64,000 bases of DNA from CAWGAJ01 sp963820545 (GCA_963820545.1 CAWGAJ010000002.1:744001-808000), one strand, 5' to 3'. Positions 18,953 through 29,277 are shown, counted from the stretch's first letter. Numbers and translations are program-made. The notes: a model not told the origin generated them from the letters alone.

Positions 18953-19088
18953 TTACCTGACTATCAATAGCCGCGAACCACAGGCAAGCGATAACCAAGC
19001 GGGCGGATTACGGACTTGCTCGCCCACGATTGTACAGTAGAATACCAAAGAGTGCTCAATTAATGCAAGATTACCGAGAACCGCGAAA

Positions 19089-20021
19089 ATGACTGAAAAC
19101 CACGAAGGCGAACCGGCAGTATTTCCCGCGGAGAAAGTCGAAATCATCCCGGCGTCGGAGTGGATTCACGACGAAACGCCGCCCGTCCCCCAGCCGCGTA
19201 AACGTCACTTAAGACTGCCGCTTTTGCTGTTTATCGCCACCTGCCTGAGCACGCTGATGGCCGGGATCGATACAAAAGAGATTTATACAAATTATGGGCA
19301 GGCGATAATTCGCGGCCTGACGTATGCCGTCCCCCTGATGACGATCCTGGTCTGTCATGAGATGGGCCACTTTCTCCAAGCCTGGCGTCATGGCGTTTAT
19401 TGTTCATTTCCTTATTTTATTCCCATGCCCTTTTCACCCATCGGCACCATGGGAGCGGTCATCGCCATGCAAGCCCGCATGGGACACCGGCGGGCGCTTT
19501 TCGATATCGGCATCAGCGGCCCGCTGGCCGGTTTGGTCCCCACGCTGATCTGTTGCGTCTTGGGGATCTATTGGTCGGAACCCATTTTTGGCCGAGGCGA
19601 ATTGGGCGATCCATTGCTATTTAAGATCCTTACGTACTTGATGGGCAAACATATTCCCGCCGGATGTGATCTGCTTTTGCACCCGCTGGCCTTTGCGGGC
19701 TGGGTGGGGTTGCTCATCACGAGCATAAATTTAATACCCATCGGCCAACTCGACGGCGGTCACGTGCTGTATGCCTTGCTGGGGAAAAAAGCCCATATCA
19801 TAGCCCAAGTTCTCTTGCTGACCGCGGTTTTCGCCGTGGTGTTTTATGGCCTCTATCCCTGGTTGTTAATGATCTTTTTGTTGATCATGATGGGCCCGGC
19901 CCATCCGCCCACGGCCGACGATGATGAACCTTTGGGCGGGTGGAGATATTTGCTGGGCTGGCTCATGCTGGCCTTCATACCACTTGGTTTTATCCCCATG
20001 CCGTTTAATTTCGGGCCCTAG
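19089..20021 (+). CDS. site-2 protease family (M50) membrane metallopeptidase
   Basis: A 310-residue polytopic membrane protein. The zinc motif HEMGH sits at about residue 97 within VCHEMGHFL, and the second metal segment is NLIPIGQLDGGH (NPDG-like, with DGGH) at about residue 216. Six to seven hydrophobic helices are visible. Site-2 proteases cleave substrates inside the membrane, for example anti-sigma factors. The cytosolic N-terminal about 45 residues have no recognised domain. Substrate unknown. Confidence 0.85.
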   Translation: MTENHEGEPAVFPAEKVEIIPASEWIHDETPPVPQPRKRHLRLPLLLFIATCLSTLMAGIDTKEIYTNYGQAIIRGLTYAVPLMTILVCHEMGHFLQAWRHGVYCSFPYFIPMPFSPIGTMGAVIAMQARMGHRRALFDIGISGPLAGLVPTLICCVLGIYWSEPIFGRGELGDPLLFKILTYLMGKHIPAGCDLLLHPLAFAGWVGLLITSINLIPIGQLDGGHVLYALLGKKAHIIAQVLLLTAVFAVVFYGLYPWLLMIFLLIMMGPAHPPTADDDEPLGGWRYLLGWLMLAFIPLGFIPMPFNFGP

Positions 20022-20129
20022 TCAGGATGACATTTGGACTTTTTTCTAAGTACTTCTTGTGCCCGCCCAAAATACAGTAGAATATAATTTGAAAGATAAT
20101 ATGTCGACTTTTGGTTGTTCGGTCCGCGC

Positions 20130-22098
20130 ATGTCCAAGCGAAAAAAATCTTCCCCTAAGCATGTTCTTCAGGCCCGGTCAAGAACCTCTGTCCTGTCGGC
20201 GCTCAGGCTTCGCGTACTGGCGGGAGTGGCGCTTATCGTCCTGGCCGCCTTCCTCGCATACCTCCCTTACTTGAAGGGCGGGTTCATCCTGGACGACGAC
20301 AAACTCCTCACGGACAACGGCCTGATTAAGGCCGCGGACGGCCTGTACCGATTTTGGTGCACCACTGATGCGCAAGACTACTGGCCGGTGAGCAATACCA
20401 CACTCTGGCTCGAGTGGCGCCTGTGGGAGATGAATCCGACGGGATACCGCGTCACCAATCTGATCTTACACATGGCCGAAGCCTTGTTGCTTTGGCTGAT
20501 TTTGTGGAAATTGTCCATTCCCGGCGCTTTTTGGGCGGCCATAATCTTTGCCGTGCACCCGGTGAACGTGGAGACAGTGGCCTGGATCTCGCAGCGCAAG
20601 GGCCTGCTGGCGATGTTGTTTTTTCAATTGTCGATTTTATGTTACTTTACGCAAGTCTCAGGGGGGTGTAGCGATAACGCCCAACGTAGCAGGCACACTC
20701 CGTATGCCGGTCCCGCACATGGAGTGTACGGTCTACTTATAGGACCTTGGTACTGGCTGAGCCTGGCGGCATTCGTGTTGGCGATGCTCAGCAAGGGCTC
20801 AGTGGCGATTTTGCCGATGTTGCTGCTGGGAATAATCTGGTGGCGGCGCACGGGGACTGTCCCCATTTTCGCCTCAGCGAAAATGGGACTGGCCCCTTCT
20901 GTCTCTCGATGGGACCTGGCGCGGACCGCGCCGTTTTTCCTGGTGGCCGTGGTATTGGCTGCCGTGAACTTATGGTTCCAGACCCACGGTAAGGAGGAAG
21001 CGATCCGCAGCGCCGGTTTTGTCGAGCGTCTGCTGGGCGCCGGCGGCGTGGTGTGGTTCTACCTTTACAAGGCGATTTTGCCGCTGAACCTGTTTTTCAT
21101 CTATCCCCAGTGGCACATTCAGGTCGGCAAATTGTTATGGTGGCTGCCGCTTATGGCGGCGTTAATTGTTACAGCGGTGCTGTGGCGATATCGGAGGATT
21201 TGGGGGCGGCCGTTTTTGTTTGCCTGGGGATTTTTTTGCGTGTCGTTGATTCCGGTGCTGGGCATTATAGACGTAGGCTACATGAAACATTCGCTGGTGG
21301 CGGACCATTATCAGCACATCGCCATAATTGGCGTGATTGCGTTGGCGACGGCGGGCTGGAGCGTTTGGCGCGAGCGCGTGCGGCGCAGCGCGTTGGGCGG
21401 CGATCGTCGTTGCCGTGGCGGCGATACTAGCGCTCATCTCTCTGACTTGGCAACAAAGTGTGATCTATAGTGATGAGATTACACTATACTATGCCACGCT
21501 GGAAAAAAATCCCGACTGTTGGATTGCCCACAACAACCTGGGTTTCTTATTGGCCCAAACAGGCCGGCTGGAGGAGGCGATTAAAGAATTCCGGAAAGCC
21601 ATACTGATCAATCCCGATTACCCCGAGGCCTACAATAATCTGGGCAGTTTACTGCTCAGAAAAGGCCATCTGGGAGAGGCGTTTGAATATCTACAGCAGT
21701 CTTTGAGGCTGAAACAGGATTATCCAGAAGCCCAATACAACATGGGCACCTTATTGGTCCAAACAGGTCGGTTTCAAGAGGCAATTCTACGTTTCCAGCA
21801 GGCCCTGAGTCTCAAAGCTGATTACCTTGAGGCCCGCAACGACCTGGGTGTCATGCTCTTGAAAACAGATCGGCCCGGAGAGGCAGTAGAGCACTTCCTG
21901 CGGGTCCTACAGCTTAAACCCGACTTGGCCGAAGCCTATGGCAATTTGGCGTTGGCCTATGCCAAAACAAGCCGACCCAACGATGCCCTGGCCACGGCCC
22001 AAAAGGCCGTAGAACTTGCCCTAGCCAAGAAACAGACAGCCCTGGCCAAGCATATTGAAGATTGGTTGAATTCTTACAGGGCCAGCCTCTCGAAATAG
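20130..22098 (+). CDS. TMTC-like membrane protein with TPR tail, paralogue 1 (one frameshift)
   Basis: Two frames joined near 21378 give about 655 residues. The N-terminal half has about 10 hydrophobic segments (ALIVLAAFLAYLPYLKGGF, HPVNVETVAWISQRK) as in the DUF1736/TMTC class of membrane proteins that resemble glycosyltransferases. The C-terminal half has about six TPR repeats (AHNNLGFLLAQTGRLEEA). Restoring one GC unit gives ERVRRAARWAAIVVAVAA, matching paralogues 2 and 3. Two palindromic repeats are inside the frame: B near 20692 and A near 20852. First of three tandem paralogues; role unknown, perhaps surface glycosylation or assembly scaffolding. Confidence 0.78.
20686..20736. repeat. 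palindromic repeat family B inside TMTC paralogue 1
   Basis: GTAGCAGGCACACTCC...GGAGTGTACGGTCTAC palindrome, the second copy of the family found in mtaB. It lies in the coding frame (RHTPYAGPAHGVYGL), in a region where paralogues 2 and 3 have other sequence. Confidence 0.85.
20852..20896. repeat. palindromic repeat family A inside TMTC paralogue 1
   Basis: GGGGACTGTCCCC...CGAAAATGGGACTGGCCCC in frame (TGTVPIFASAKMGLAPSVS). Same codon position as in paralogues 2 and 3. Confidence 0.9.
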
Positions 22099-22154
22099 CG
22101 ATAGGGGATTGGAGATAAAGGAATATAGTGACTAAGAAACTATGAAAACATACT

Positions 22155-22255
22155 GGGTCATTCTGAGCGAAGCGAAGAATCCCGGGAAAAGAGGCATTTA
22201 TTACCAACTATATCTATATGCCGGCGAGATCCTTCGCTACGCTCAGGATGACCTT
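22155..22255. repeat. inverted repeat TTCGCT...AGGATGAC class
   Basis: GGTCATTCTGAGCGAAGCG and, inverted about 60 bp later, GATCCTTCGCTACGCTCAGG flank a short spacer between paralogues 1 and 2. A third copy lies at 28508-28535, and a fragment (TCAGGATGAC) lies at 20023 after the protease gene. It is a dispersed repeat, not a terminator (no T-run). Confidence 0.7.
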
Positions 22256-22346
22256 TGGACTTTTCAGATTGTTTCTAAAAGTGATCCGCCGAAAATATTG
22301 TAAAATAATCCAATAATACCTGTGACATTTTTATCTCGGTTCGCGC

Positions 22347-24424
22347 ATGCCCAAGCGAAAAAAATCTTCCCCCCAGCATGTTCCTCAGGCCCGGTCAAGA
22401 ACCTCTGTCCCCTCGGCGCTCAGGCTTCGCGTTCTGGCAGGAGTAGCGCTCATTGTCCTGGCCGCCTTGTTCGCTTACTTTCCCTCCTTAAGCGGCGAAT
22501 TTGTCCTTGACGAGGACCTGCTTATGACGGAAAACCGCCTAATCATGGCTGCGGACGGCCTGTACCGATTTTGGTGCACCACTGAGGCGCAAGACTACTG
22601 GCCAGTGAGCAATACCACGCTCTGGATCGAGTGGCGCCTATGGGGGATGAACACGACCGGCTACCACGTCACCAACCTGATCTTGCACATGGTCGAAGCA
22701 TTACTGATCTGGTTGATTTTGCGGAAGTTGTCCATCCCCGGGGCTTTTTTGGCGGCGCTGATCTTTGCCGTGCACCCGGTGAACGTGGAGTCAGTGGCCT
22801 GGATCGCCCAGCGCAAGAACCTGACGGCCATGTTTTTCTTCCTCTTGTCGATTCTCTGGTATCTGAAGGCGGATGCGCAGTTGCCCCCCGAGAAATACCT
22901 GTTTTATCGACAGGGTGCGGGTCTATGGTACTGGCTGAGCCTGTTGGCGTTCGTGTTGGCTATGCTCAGTAAAGGATCGGTGGCGGTTTTGCCGGTGTTA
23001 CTCTTGGCGATCGTCTGGTGGCGGCGCACGGGGACTGTCCCAATTTTCGCCTCAGCGAAAATGGGACTGTCCCCTTCTGTCTCTCCAATTTTCGTCTCAG
23101 CGAAAATGGGACTGTCCCCTTCTGTCTCTCGGTGGGACCTGCGCGGACCGCGCCTTTTTTCCTGGTTGCCGTGGTGTTGACGGGAGTGAACTTATGGTTC
23201 CGGACCCACGGTTTGGGGACAGAGCTTCGGGACGCCAGTTTTATTGAGCGTCTGCTGGGTGCCGGGGGCGTGGTGTGGTTTTACCTTTACAAGGCGCTTT
23301 TGCCGCTCGATCTGGTTTTTGTCTATCGGCAGTGGCACATTGTGGCTGGCAATTTGTTGTGGTGGCTGCCCCTGTTGGCGGCGTTGACGGTTACGGCGGT
23401 GCTGTGGTGGTATCGGCGCACTTGGAGTCGGCCCTTTTTGTTTGCCTGGGGATTTTTCTGCGTGTCTTTGGTTCCGGTGCTGGGCTTTACGGACGTGGGC
23501 TTCATGCAGTATTCCTTGGTGGCGGATCATTATCAGCACATCGCCATAATTGGCGTGATTGCCTTGGCGGGGGCTGGCTGGGGCGTTTGGTATCAGGGGG
23601 CCCAAGGGCCGATCCGCTGGGCGGCCGGCGCTTTGGCGGTTGTCGTGGTGGGTGCACTTACATTTCTGACCTGGCAGCAGAGCGGGTTATACCGTGAGGC
23701 CATGACGCTGTATCAGGTAACGATAGAAAAAAATCCGGACTGTTCGATGCTCCACAACAACCTGGGCATCGCCCTGGGCAAGAAAGGCAGGCTACAGGAG
23801 GCGATCGCACACTTTCAACAGGCCCTCCGCATAAAATCCGCTTATCCCGAGGCTCACAACAACCTGGGCATCGCCCTGGGCAAGTTAGGCCGACCGCAAG
23901 AGGCGATCGAACATTACCGGCAAGCCCTCCGGCTCAAGAGTAATTATCCCAAGGCGCATAATAATTTAGGCGTATCGTTGAAAGACGTAGGCCAAAATCA
24001 ACAGGCGATCATACATTATGAGCAGGCCATAAAACTCAATCCCAATTACTCTGATGCCTACTACAACCTGGGGAGCGTTCTGGATGATACGGGCCGGATA
24101 CAAGAGGCAATCGAACAGTACCGCAAAGCAATACAGTTTAATCCCGATTTCTCTGACGCCCACAACAACCTGGGCATAGCATTGGGCAAGGTGGGCCAGG
24201 CTCAGGAGGCGATCGAACATTTCCAGCAGGCCCTGCGCATCAAACCCGACTTCGTCGAGGCCTGTGCCAATTTGGCGACGGCCTATGCCGCCACAAGTCA
24301 ACCCGCCAAGGCCCACGCCATGGCCCAGAGGGCCTTGGACCTCGCCCGAGCCAAGGGTCAGACAGTGATGATCAAGCAGATTGAAGATTGGTGGAAATCT
24401 TACCGCGCCAGTCAGTCGAAATAA
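22347..24424 (+). CDS. TMTC-like membrane protein with TPR tail, paralogue 2 (one frameshift)
   Basis: Two frames joined near 23147 give about 692 residues. Architecture as in paralogue 1: about 10 membrane segments, then about seven TPR repeats (AHNNLGIALGKLGRPQEAIEHY is a clean unit). The break is repaired by one G in GACCTGGCGCGG, the sequence found in paralogue 1. The in-frame repeat A insertion is doubled here by an extra 45-bp unit (15 codons). Very similar in nucleotide sequence to the flanking paralogues. Confidence 0.8.
23030..23119. repeat. palindromic repeat family A, doubled, inside TMTC paralogue 2
   Basis: One GGGGACTGTCCC half, then two copies of the CAGCGAAAATGGGACTGTCC part spaced exactly 45 bp apart. 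In frame, encoding SAKMGLSPSVS twice. Confidence 0.9.
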
Positions 24425-24555
24425 GGATTGAGGATTAGCAGGACGGTTTTGAAAACCGTCTTACGCGGGATTGGGGATTAGTATAAAGTCAGAATGAAGA
24501 AGTCAGAACGCAGAACGACCAAAAAATGTTTTAACTCTTTTAACACAGCCCGCTC

Positions 24556-26449
24556 ATGCCCAAGCGCAAAAAAACTTTCCAGAAGAACGCTTCACAGGCC
24601 CGCTCGGGAACCTCTGTTGCCTCGGCGCTGCCGCTCGTGCGCTGGCGGGAGTGGCGATTATTGTGCTGGCGGTCATTTTCGTTTACCAGCCGGCCATTAA
24701 CGGCGGATTCATCTTCGATGACGACCTGCTGCTGACGAACAATCGCCTGATCAAGGCCGCCGACGGTCTGCGGCGATTTTGGTTCACCACTGAAGCAACA
24801 GACTACTGGCCGGTAAGCAATACCACGCTCTGGCTCGAGTGGCGCCTGTGGGGGATGAACGCAACCGGCTACCACGTAACCAACCTGTTTTTGCACGTCA
24901 TCGAAGTCCTGCTGGTTTGGGTGATTTTGCGGAAACTCTCCTTTCCCGGGGCTTTTTTGGCGGCCATCATCTTTGCCGTGCACCCGGTGAACGTGGAGTC
25001 GGTGGCCTGGATCGCCCAGCGCAAGAACATGACGGCGATGTTGTTTTTCCTCTTGTCGATACTGTGGTATTTGAAAGCCGACATGCCCGCCGCCGGCGGG
25101 TCGCCGCCGCAAAAACGGCTCTATCGATCTGGTGCGGGCCTTTGGTACTGGCTGAGCCTGTTGGCGTTCGTGTTGGCGATGCTTAGCAAGGGGTCGGTGG
25201 CGATTTTGCCGGTGTTACTGCTGGGAATCGTCTGGTGGCGGCGCACGGGGACTGTCCCAATTTTCGCCTCAGCGAAAATGGGACTGTCCCCTTCTGTCTC
25301 TCGATGGGACCTGGTGCGGACCGCGCCGTTTTTCCTGATTGCCGTGATCCTGGCAGGAGTGAATGTGTGGTTCCAGACGCATGGTACGGGTAAAGTGATC
25401 CGAACGGCCACCTTTATTGAGCGTCTGCTGGGTGCGGCGGCGCAGTCTGGTTCTACCTTTACAAGGCGTTTTTCCCGTTGAATCTGGTCTTTGTCTATCC
25501 GCAGTGGCGCATCGAGACCGGCAATGTACTGTGGTGGCTGTCGCTTACGGCAGTCGTGGTTGTTACTGCGGTGCTGTGGCGGTATCGCAAAGACTGGAGT
25601 CGGCCGTTTTTGTTTGCCTGGGGTTTTTTCTGCGTGTCGCTCCTTCCGGCGCTGGGCTTTATGGACGTGGGCTTCATGCGTTTTACGTTGGTGGCGGACC
25701 GCTATCAGCACATAGCCATAATTGGCGTGATCGCTTTAACTGCGGCGGGCTGGAGCGTTTGGCATCAACGTACGCGGGGATCGGCACGTTTAGCGGCAAC
25801 TGTTGTCGCCATCGCGGCAACGGGTGCGCTTACGTTTCTGGCCTGGCGGCAGAGCGAACTATATAGCGGCGCCGTGACACTGTATGAGGTAGTGCTGGAA
25901 AAAAATCCAGACTGTTGGTTTGCCCACAACAACCTGGGCGCCACTTTTTTCCAAGCAGGCCGGCCCAAGGAAGCTTTCGAACATTATCAGCAGGCCTTGC
26001 GCCTGAATCCCGATTATCCCGATGCCCACAACAACCTCGGCGTATGTTTGAAATCCATAGGTCAATATCAAGAGGCCATCGAACATTATGAGCTGGCCTT
26101 AAAGTTAAAACCCGATTACGCTGATGCGCATTACAACCTGGGCATCGCCTTGGGCATTTTAGGCCGGCCGCAGGAAGCAATTGAACATTACCGCCAAGCC
26201 ATACGGCTGAAACCCGAGTTCCCTGAGGCCTATGCCAATTTGGCGCGTGCCTATGCCAATACAAACCAACCCGCCGAAGCCCTGGCCACGGCCCAGAAGG
26301 CTTTGGACAAGGCCCGATCCCTGGGCCTAATGGCGCTGGCTAAACAAATTGAAGATTGGTTGAATAACTATCGTGCCAGCCTCTCAGCGCCCAGAGTGCG
26401 CCGTCTGCTCCTCAACCCGCCACCCCGCCGCCGTAGAAAGCCATTGTAG
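24556..26449 (+). CDS. TMTC-like membrane protein with TPR tail, paralogue 3 (two frameshifts)
   Basis: About 630 residues when two breaks, near 24632 and 25440, are joined. The start MPKRKKTFQKNASQARSG aligns with the other paralogues. Repair near 25440 by one G gives LLGAGGAVWFYLYKAFF. About 10 membrane segments are followed by about five TPR units (AHNNLGVCLKSIGQYQEAIE). Repeat A is in frame at 25247-25291 (TGTVPIFASAKMGLSPSVS). The C-terminal tail ends in RRRRKPL. Function as for the paralogues. Confidence 0.78.
25247..25291. repeat. palindromic repeat family A inside TMTC paralogue 3
   Basis: GGGGACTGTCCC, then CCTCAGCGAAAATGGGACTG and TCCCC, in frame and at the same codon position as in the other two paralogues. 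Confidence 0.9.
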
Positions 26450-26714
26450 AGAGTCATTTAATCCAACGTATACATTGGGACTAATACTTGGTTATTGAGG
26501 GTCGTTTACGACCCTTGACCGCGTTAGCGGTAATAGGTCCGTGCTTTAGCACGGGTTAAAAAGAGTCTTTCTTTAGTATGCCATGTGATATGCAAATTAA
26601 TTTCAGAATAGTAATTGGCAGACATATAAAATATTCCCCAGTGATATGATGGTTCAAACCAGAGGTTTCGAGAAGGCCCGTGAACGGGCCTCAAGCCTCG
26701 TCAACCCGACGTAA
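26450..26714. other. gene-free spacer with three back-to-back palindromes
   Basis: It contains GGGTCGTTTACGACCC (26499-26514), ACCGCGTTAGCGGT (26518-26531) and CCGTGCTTTAGCACGG (26539-26554) in a row, then the GGCCCGTGAACGGGCC palindrome near 26675. No gene is seen. The IS1182-like element begins at its right edge. Confidence 0.6.
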
Positions 26715-28412
26715 AGAGATCGTCCAGCTTTTTGGGCAATGGAGGTAAAGTAGCAATAATAATTGGCCTCCCGGCATTTGGGAAAATTGTGCAGAGTAGT
26801 TAAAGCAAAAAAACGCTCTGCTCCCGAATGCAAGGAGGCTAACACATGGTAGGCTGCACGAAGCGGTCTGACAAGAGAGCCAAGGTTCGCTTCGCTGATC
26901 CGCCCTGGAATGAACTGTCGAAAGAGTGGCAGACGCTGGAACAACAAGTGCCGGAAAATCATCTGGCACGGAGCGTGGTGGAAGCAATGAAAGAATTGGA
27001 TTTGACACCTCTATTCACTTCTTATGCGGGTGTCGGCTCGCCGCCGCTTCGCCCCGATCTGATGCTCGTCATCGTGCTGATTGAAATCCGCCTGGGACGT
27101 CCCAGCCCCAGCCAATGGTTCCGCGATGCGAGGGAAAACATCGTTCTCCAATGGGCGGGCTTCGGAATCCATCCGTCGCGGACTTGTTGGTTTAACTTTG
27201 CTGATCGCATCGCGTCCTTGATCGACCACTGGAACGCGGAAGTGCTTCAACTCGCTCGGCAACAAGGAGTGACTCGAGCCGAGCGATGTTCACTGGACGG
27301 TTCGGCTGTGGCGGCCAACGCTTCGCGTCACCGGCTGTTGAATGAGGCGACGGTGAGCCAACGATTGGCGGAACTGGATGGGGCATGTCATGCCGACGCG
27401 ACGGCCCAGCAACCGCGGAGCGTGCCGACGTGGATGGCGAAAAATCCAGTCACCAGGCAATCGCAGCGGAAACGCTACGAACATGCCCGCCAACGACTGG
27501 TCGAGTTGCACGCGGTCAATAACCGGCAAGAGCCGAAAAGACGGCGAAAACCCGAGAAAATCGTGGTCAGCGTCAGCGATCCCGAGGCGGCGTTGGGACG
27601 CGACAAGCATCACGTCTTTCGACCGCTGTACAATCTGCAATTGGTGCGGGATTTGGATTCGCCGTTATACTTGGGCTATCAAGTGTTCGCCCAACCGACC
27701 GATGCCGGAACCTTCGGCCCGATGTTGGAACGTGTCGTGAACTTGACTGGCGTGAAACCGAAAGTCATGCTCGTAGACGCGGGCTATGTGACGGCCTGCA
27801 ACTTGGCGATCTGCGGCCAAGCGGGAATTGCCTTGTACGGTCCATGGCAGGAAAACGACCTTTCGCAGAAGGAAAAGAAAAAAACGGCGAAGCCTCGCCC
27901 GATCGGCAAAGATCAATTCACATGGGTACCGGAGCAAAACATTTATCGCTGCCCGGAAGGACACCCGCTGCCTTGGATAGGCCAACAAAAACGACAACAG
28001 AGCGACGGCCAGATCAACGTGATGCATAGTTATCGCTGTTCGCCGCAAAATTGCCGGGTGTGCCCTCGGCAGCCGTCTTGCTGTTCCAATTCGAATCGCG
28101 GCCGCGCCGTCAAACGAAGCGAGCACGAGGCGTTGGTCGAGGCGCATCGAGCACGCATGGCCACGACGGAGGCCAAGACCCTCTACCGCTTCCGGCGTCA
28201 AACGGTCGAATTGGGTTTTGCCGATCTCAAACAACATCGTTCGATGCGTCAGTTTTCCGGGCGGGGCCGATCTCGTGGGCAACGGCAAGTCGGGTTGGCT
28301 GTGCTAGTGCATAACCTCCTCGTTGTTTCCTATGCCAAGCCTCCGCCACATAACATTGCTGTCGCCACCTTAACTCCCGAGAAAATATGCACATAAAAGC
28401 TGGATGATCTCT
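26715..28412 (+). mobile_element. IS1182-like insertion sequence
   Basis: Near-perfect terminal inverted repeats: AGAGATCGTCCAGCTTTT at 26715-26732 and its complement with one mismatch at 28395-28412. Between them lies one transposase gene. The element is about 1.7 kb, a normal size for the family. No convincing target duplication was found at the borders. The transposase frame is intact, so it may be active. Confidence 0.8.
26846..28396 (+). CDS. IS1182 family transposase
   Basis: A 516-residue DDE-type transposase. The N-terminal helical region (LTPLFTSYAGVGSPPLRPDLMLVIVLIEIRLGRPS) is typical of the IS1182/IS5-group DUF772 domain, and SLDGSAVAANASRHRLLNE contains the first catalytic Asp. 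VMLVDAGYVTACNL carries the second Asp. RRQTVELGFADLKQHRSMRQFSGRG contains the catalytic Glu and the conserved RG. A cysteine cluster near residues 370-415 (CRVCPRQPSCC) is also typical. Its stop lies inside the right inverted repeat. Confidence 0.9.
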   Translation: MVGCTKRSDKRAKVRFADPPWNELSKEWQTLEQQVPENHLARSVVEAMKELDLTPLFTSYAGVGSPPLRPDLMLVIVLIEIRLGRPSPSQWFRDARENIVLQWAGFGIHPSRTCWFNFADRIASLIDHWNAEVLQLARQQGVTRAERCSLDGSAVAANASRHRLLNEATVSQRLAELDGACHADATAQQPRSVPTWMAKNPVTRQSQRKRYEHARQRLVELHAVNNRQEPKRRRKPEKIVVSVSDPEAALGRDKHHVFRPLYNLQLVRDLDSPLYLGYQVFAQPTDAGTFGPMLERVVNLTGVKPKVMLVDAGYVTACNLAICGQAGIALYGPWQENDLSQKEKKKTAKPRPIGKDQFTWVPEQNIYRCPEGHPLPWIGQQKRQQSDGQINVMHSYRCSPQNCRVCPRQPSCCSNSNRGRAVKRSEHEALVEAHRARMATTEAKTLYRFRRQTVELGFADLKQHRSMRQFSGRGRSRGQRQVGLAVLVHNLLVVSYAKPPPHNIAVATLTPEKICT

Positions 28413-28507
28413 AAATGCCGGGCCTGAAACCGCCTGCGGCGGGCAAAGGCCGTAAACGGCCCTGAAATTCTGCGCCACCAAGATGGACGAGAAATCATAA
28501 ACAGCCG

Positions 28508-28535
28508 GAAGATCCTTCGCTGCGCTCAGGATGAC
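28508..28535. repeat. dispersed repeat (GATCCTTCGCTGCGCTCAGG)
   Basis: Third copy of the GATCCTTCGCT[A/G]CGCTCAGGATGAC repeat seen at 22155-22255. It lies between the IS1182-like element and the toxin-antitoxin pair. Confidence 0.7.
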
Positions 28536-28546
28536 AGATGCATACT

Positions 28547-28813
28547 CTATTCGTAATGCGTCCACATGCGGATGATTTTGACTGTTTTTATGTCATCGAG
28601 GATTTGATAGACTAATCGGTGTTGGATATTGATCCGTCTGGAATAGGCGCCCGATAAATCGCCAACGAGTTTTTCAAATCGCGGCGGCGTTTGATAAGAA
28701 TTTTTCTTGAGGAGTTCCAACAAGCGCTCGGCTTTGGGTTTGAGCCCGGAAGCGGTCAGCTTTTTGGCGTCTTTTTGTGCTTGTGCGGTGTAGACCAATG
28801 TCCATTTCACCAC
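28547..28813 (-). CDS. Txe/YoeB family toxin
   Basis: About 88 residues. KWTLVYTAQAQKDAKKLTASGLKPKAERLLELLKKN is followed by FEKLVGDLSGAYSRRINIQHRLVYQI and a late MWTHYE, the YoeB/Txe pattern (Glu, Arg, C-terminal His and Tyr) of a ribosome-dependent mRNA endonuclease. The start is GTG 28813 or 28810, overlapping the antitoxin stop, with AAGGAG just before it. The upstream antitoxin is at 28807-29049. Confidence 0.88.
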   Translation of the reverse strand: MVKWTLVYTAQAQKDAKKLTASGLKPKAERLLELLKKNSYQTPPRFEKLVGDLSGAYSRRINIQHRLVYQILDDIKTVKIIRMWTHYE

Positions 28814-29049
28814 TTTAGCTCCTTGGCGCATTTTTTAACCGGCGTTTTTAACCCCTTGACAATGGACTTTTTCATCCCGGGAATGGACATTAGATAAAGC
28901 GTTTCCTGGATGGCCCGCCAGTCTTCTTCAGAAACTAGCACGGCCGAATTGCGCTTGCCTGCAATTTGCACGGCCTCGTGTGACTGGGCAACATCATCCA
29001 GCAGGGTATATAATCGTTTTCGCGCTTCGGTTGCAGTCATCGTTGTCAT
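28807..29049 (-). CDS. Phd/YefM family antitoxin
   Basis: About 80 residues starting MTTMTATEARKRLYTLLDDVAQSHEAVQIAG, the N-terminal DNA-binding fold of Phd/YefM. The later LVSEEDWRAIQETLYL is the toxin-binding part. It is the first gene of the pair and overlaps the toxin start by a few bases (coupling). The upstream sequence TACGATATAGCGTACGATAT just before the start is a repeated TACGATAT motif and likely the autoregulatory operator. Confidence 0.88.
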   Translation of the reverse strand: MTTMTATEARKRLYTLLDDVAQSHEAVQIAGKRNSAVLVSEEDWRAIQETLYLMSIPGMKKSIVKGLKTPVKKCAKELKW

Positions 29050-29074
29050 GTGCGGATCTCCTTTCGTACGATAT

Positions 29075-29096
29075 AGCGTACGATATTCAAAGCACA
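29075..29096. promoter_or_regulatory. probable operator of the Phd/YoeB-like pair
   Basis: The direct repeat CGTACGATAT, AGCGTACGATAT sits 26-47 bases upstream of the antitoxin start. Antitoxins of this family bind such repeats next to the start. Inferred from position and repeat only. Confidence 0.45.
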
Positions 29097-29190
29097 GTGT
29101 CAAGGCCCATGTTCACAGGCAAGATGCCCATGCCGCTTTAGCAGTCCATGCATAATTTGTTAGGCATAGTCTGAGATACAAGACAATCAA

Positions 29191-29231
29191 GAAAAACCAA
29201 GGGGCATCGTTTATTGTTGAGGATGCCCCTT
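29191..29231 (-). terminator. rho-independent terminator of the PEP-CTERM gene
   Basis: AAGGGGCATC and GATGCCCCTT form a 10-bp stem with a 13-base loop. On the minus strand GGTTTTTCTT follows, as expected for a terminator of the gene at 29278-30297. Confidence 0.75.
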
Positions 29232-29277
29232 GTCTTAAGCAAGATAATTGTCCTTTTTTCACGACCTGATTTTCTTT

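Noticed and set aside
23030..23119. Short CRISPR-like repeat
   Set aside because: Only two 45-bp units inside a coding frame; it is a doubled palindromic element.
26714..28415. Target-site duplication of the IS1182-like element
   Set aside because: The bases next to the two inverted repeats (GTAA and AAAT) do not match convincingly.
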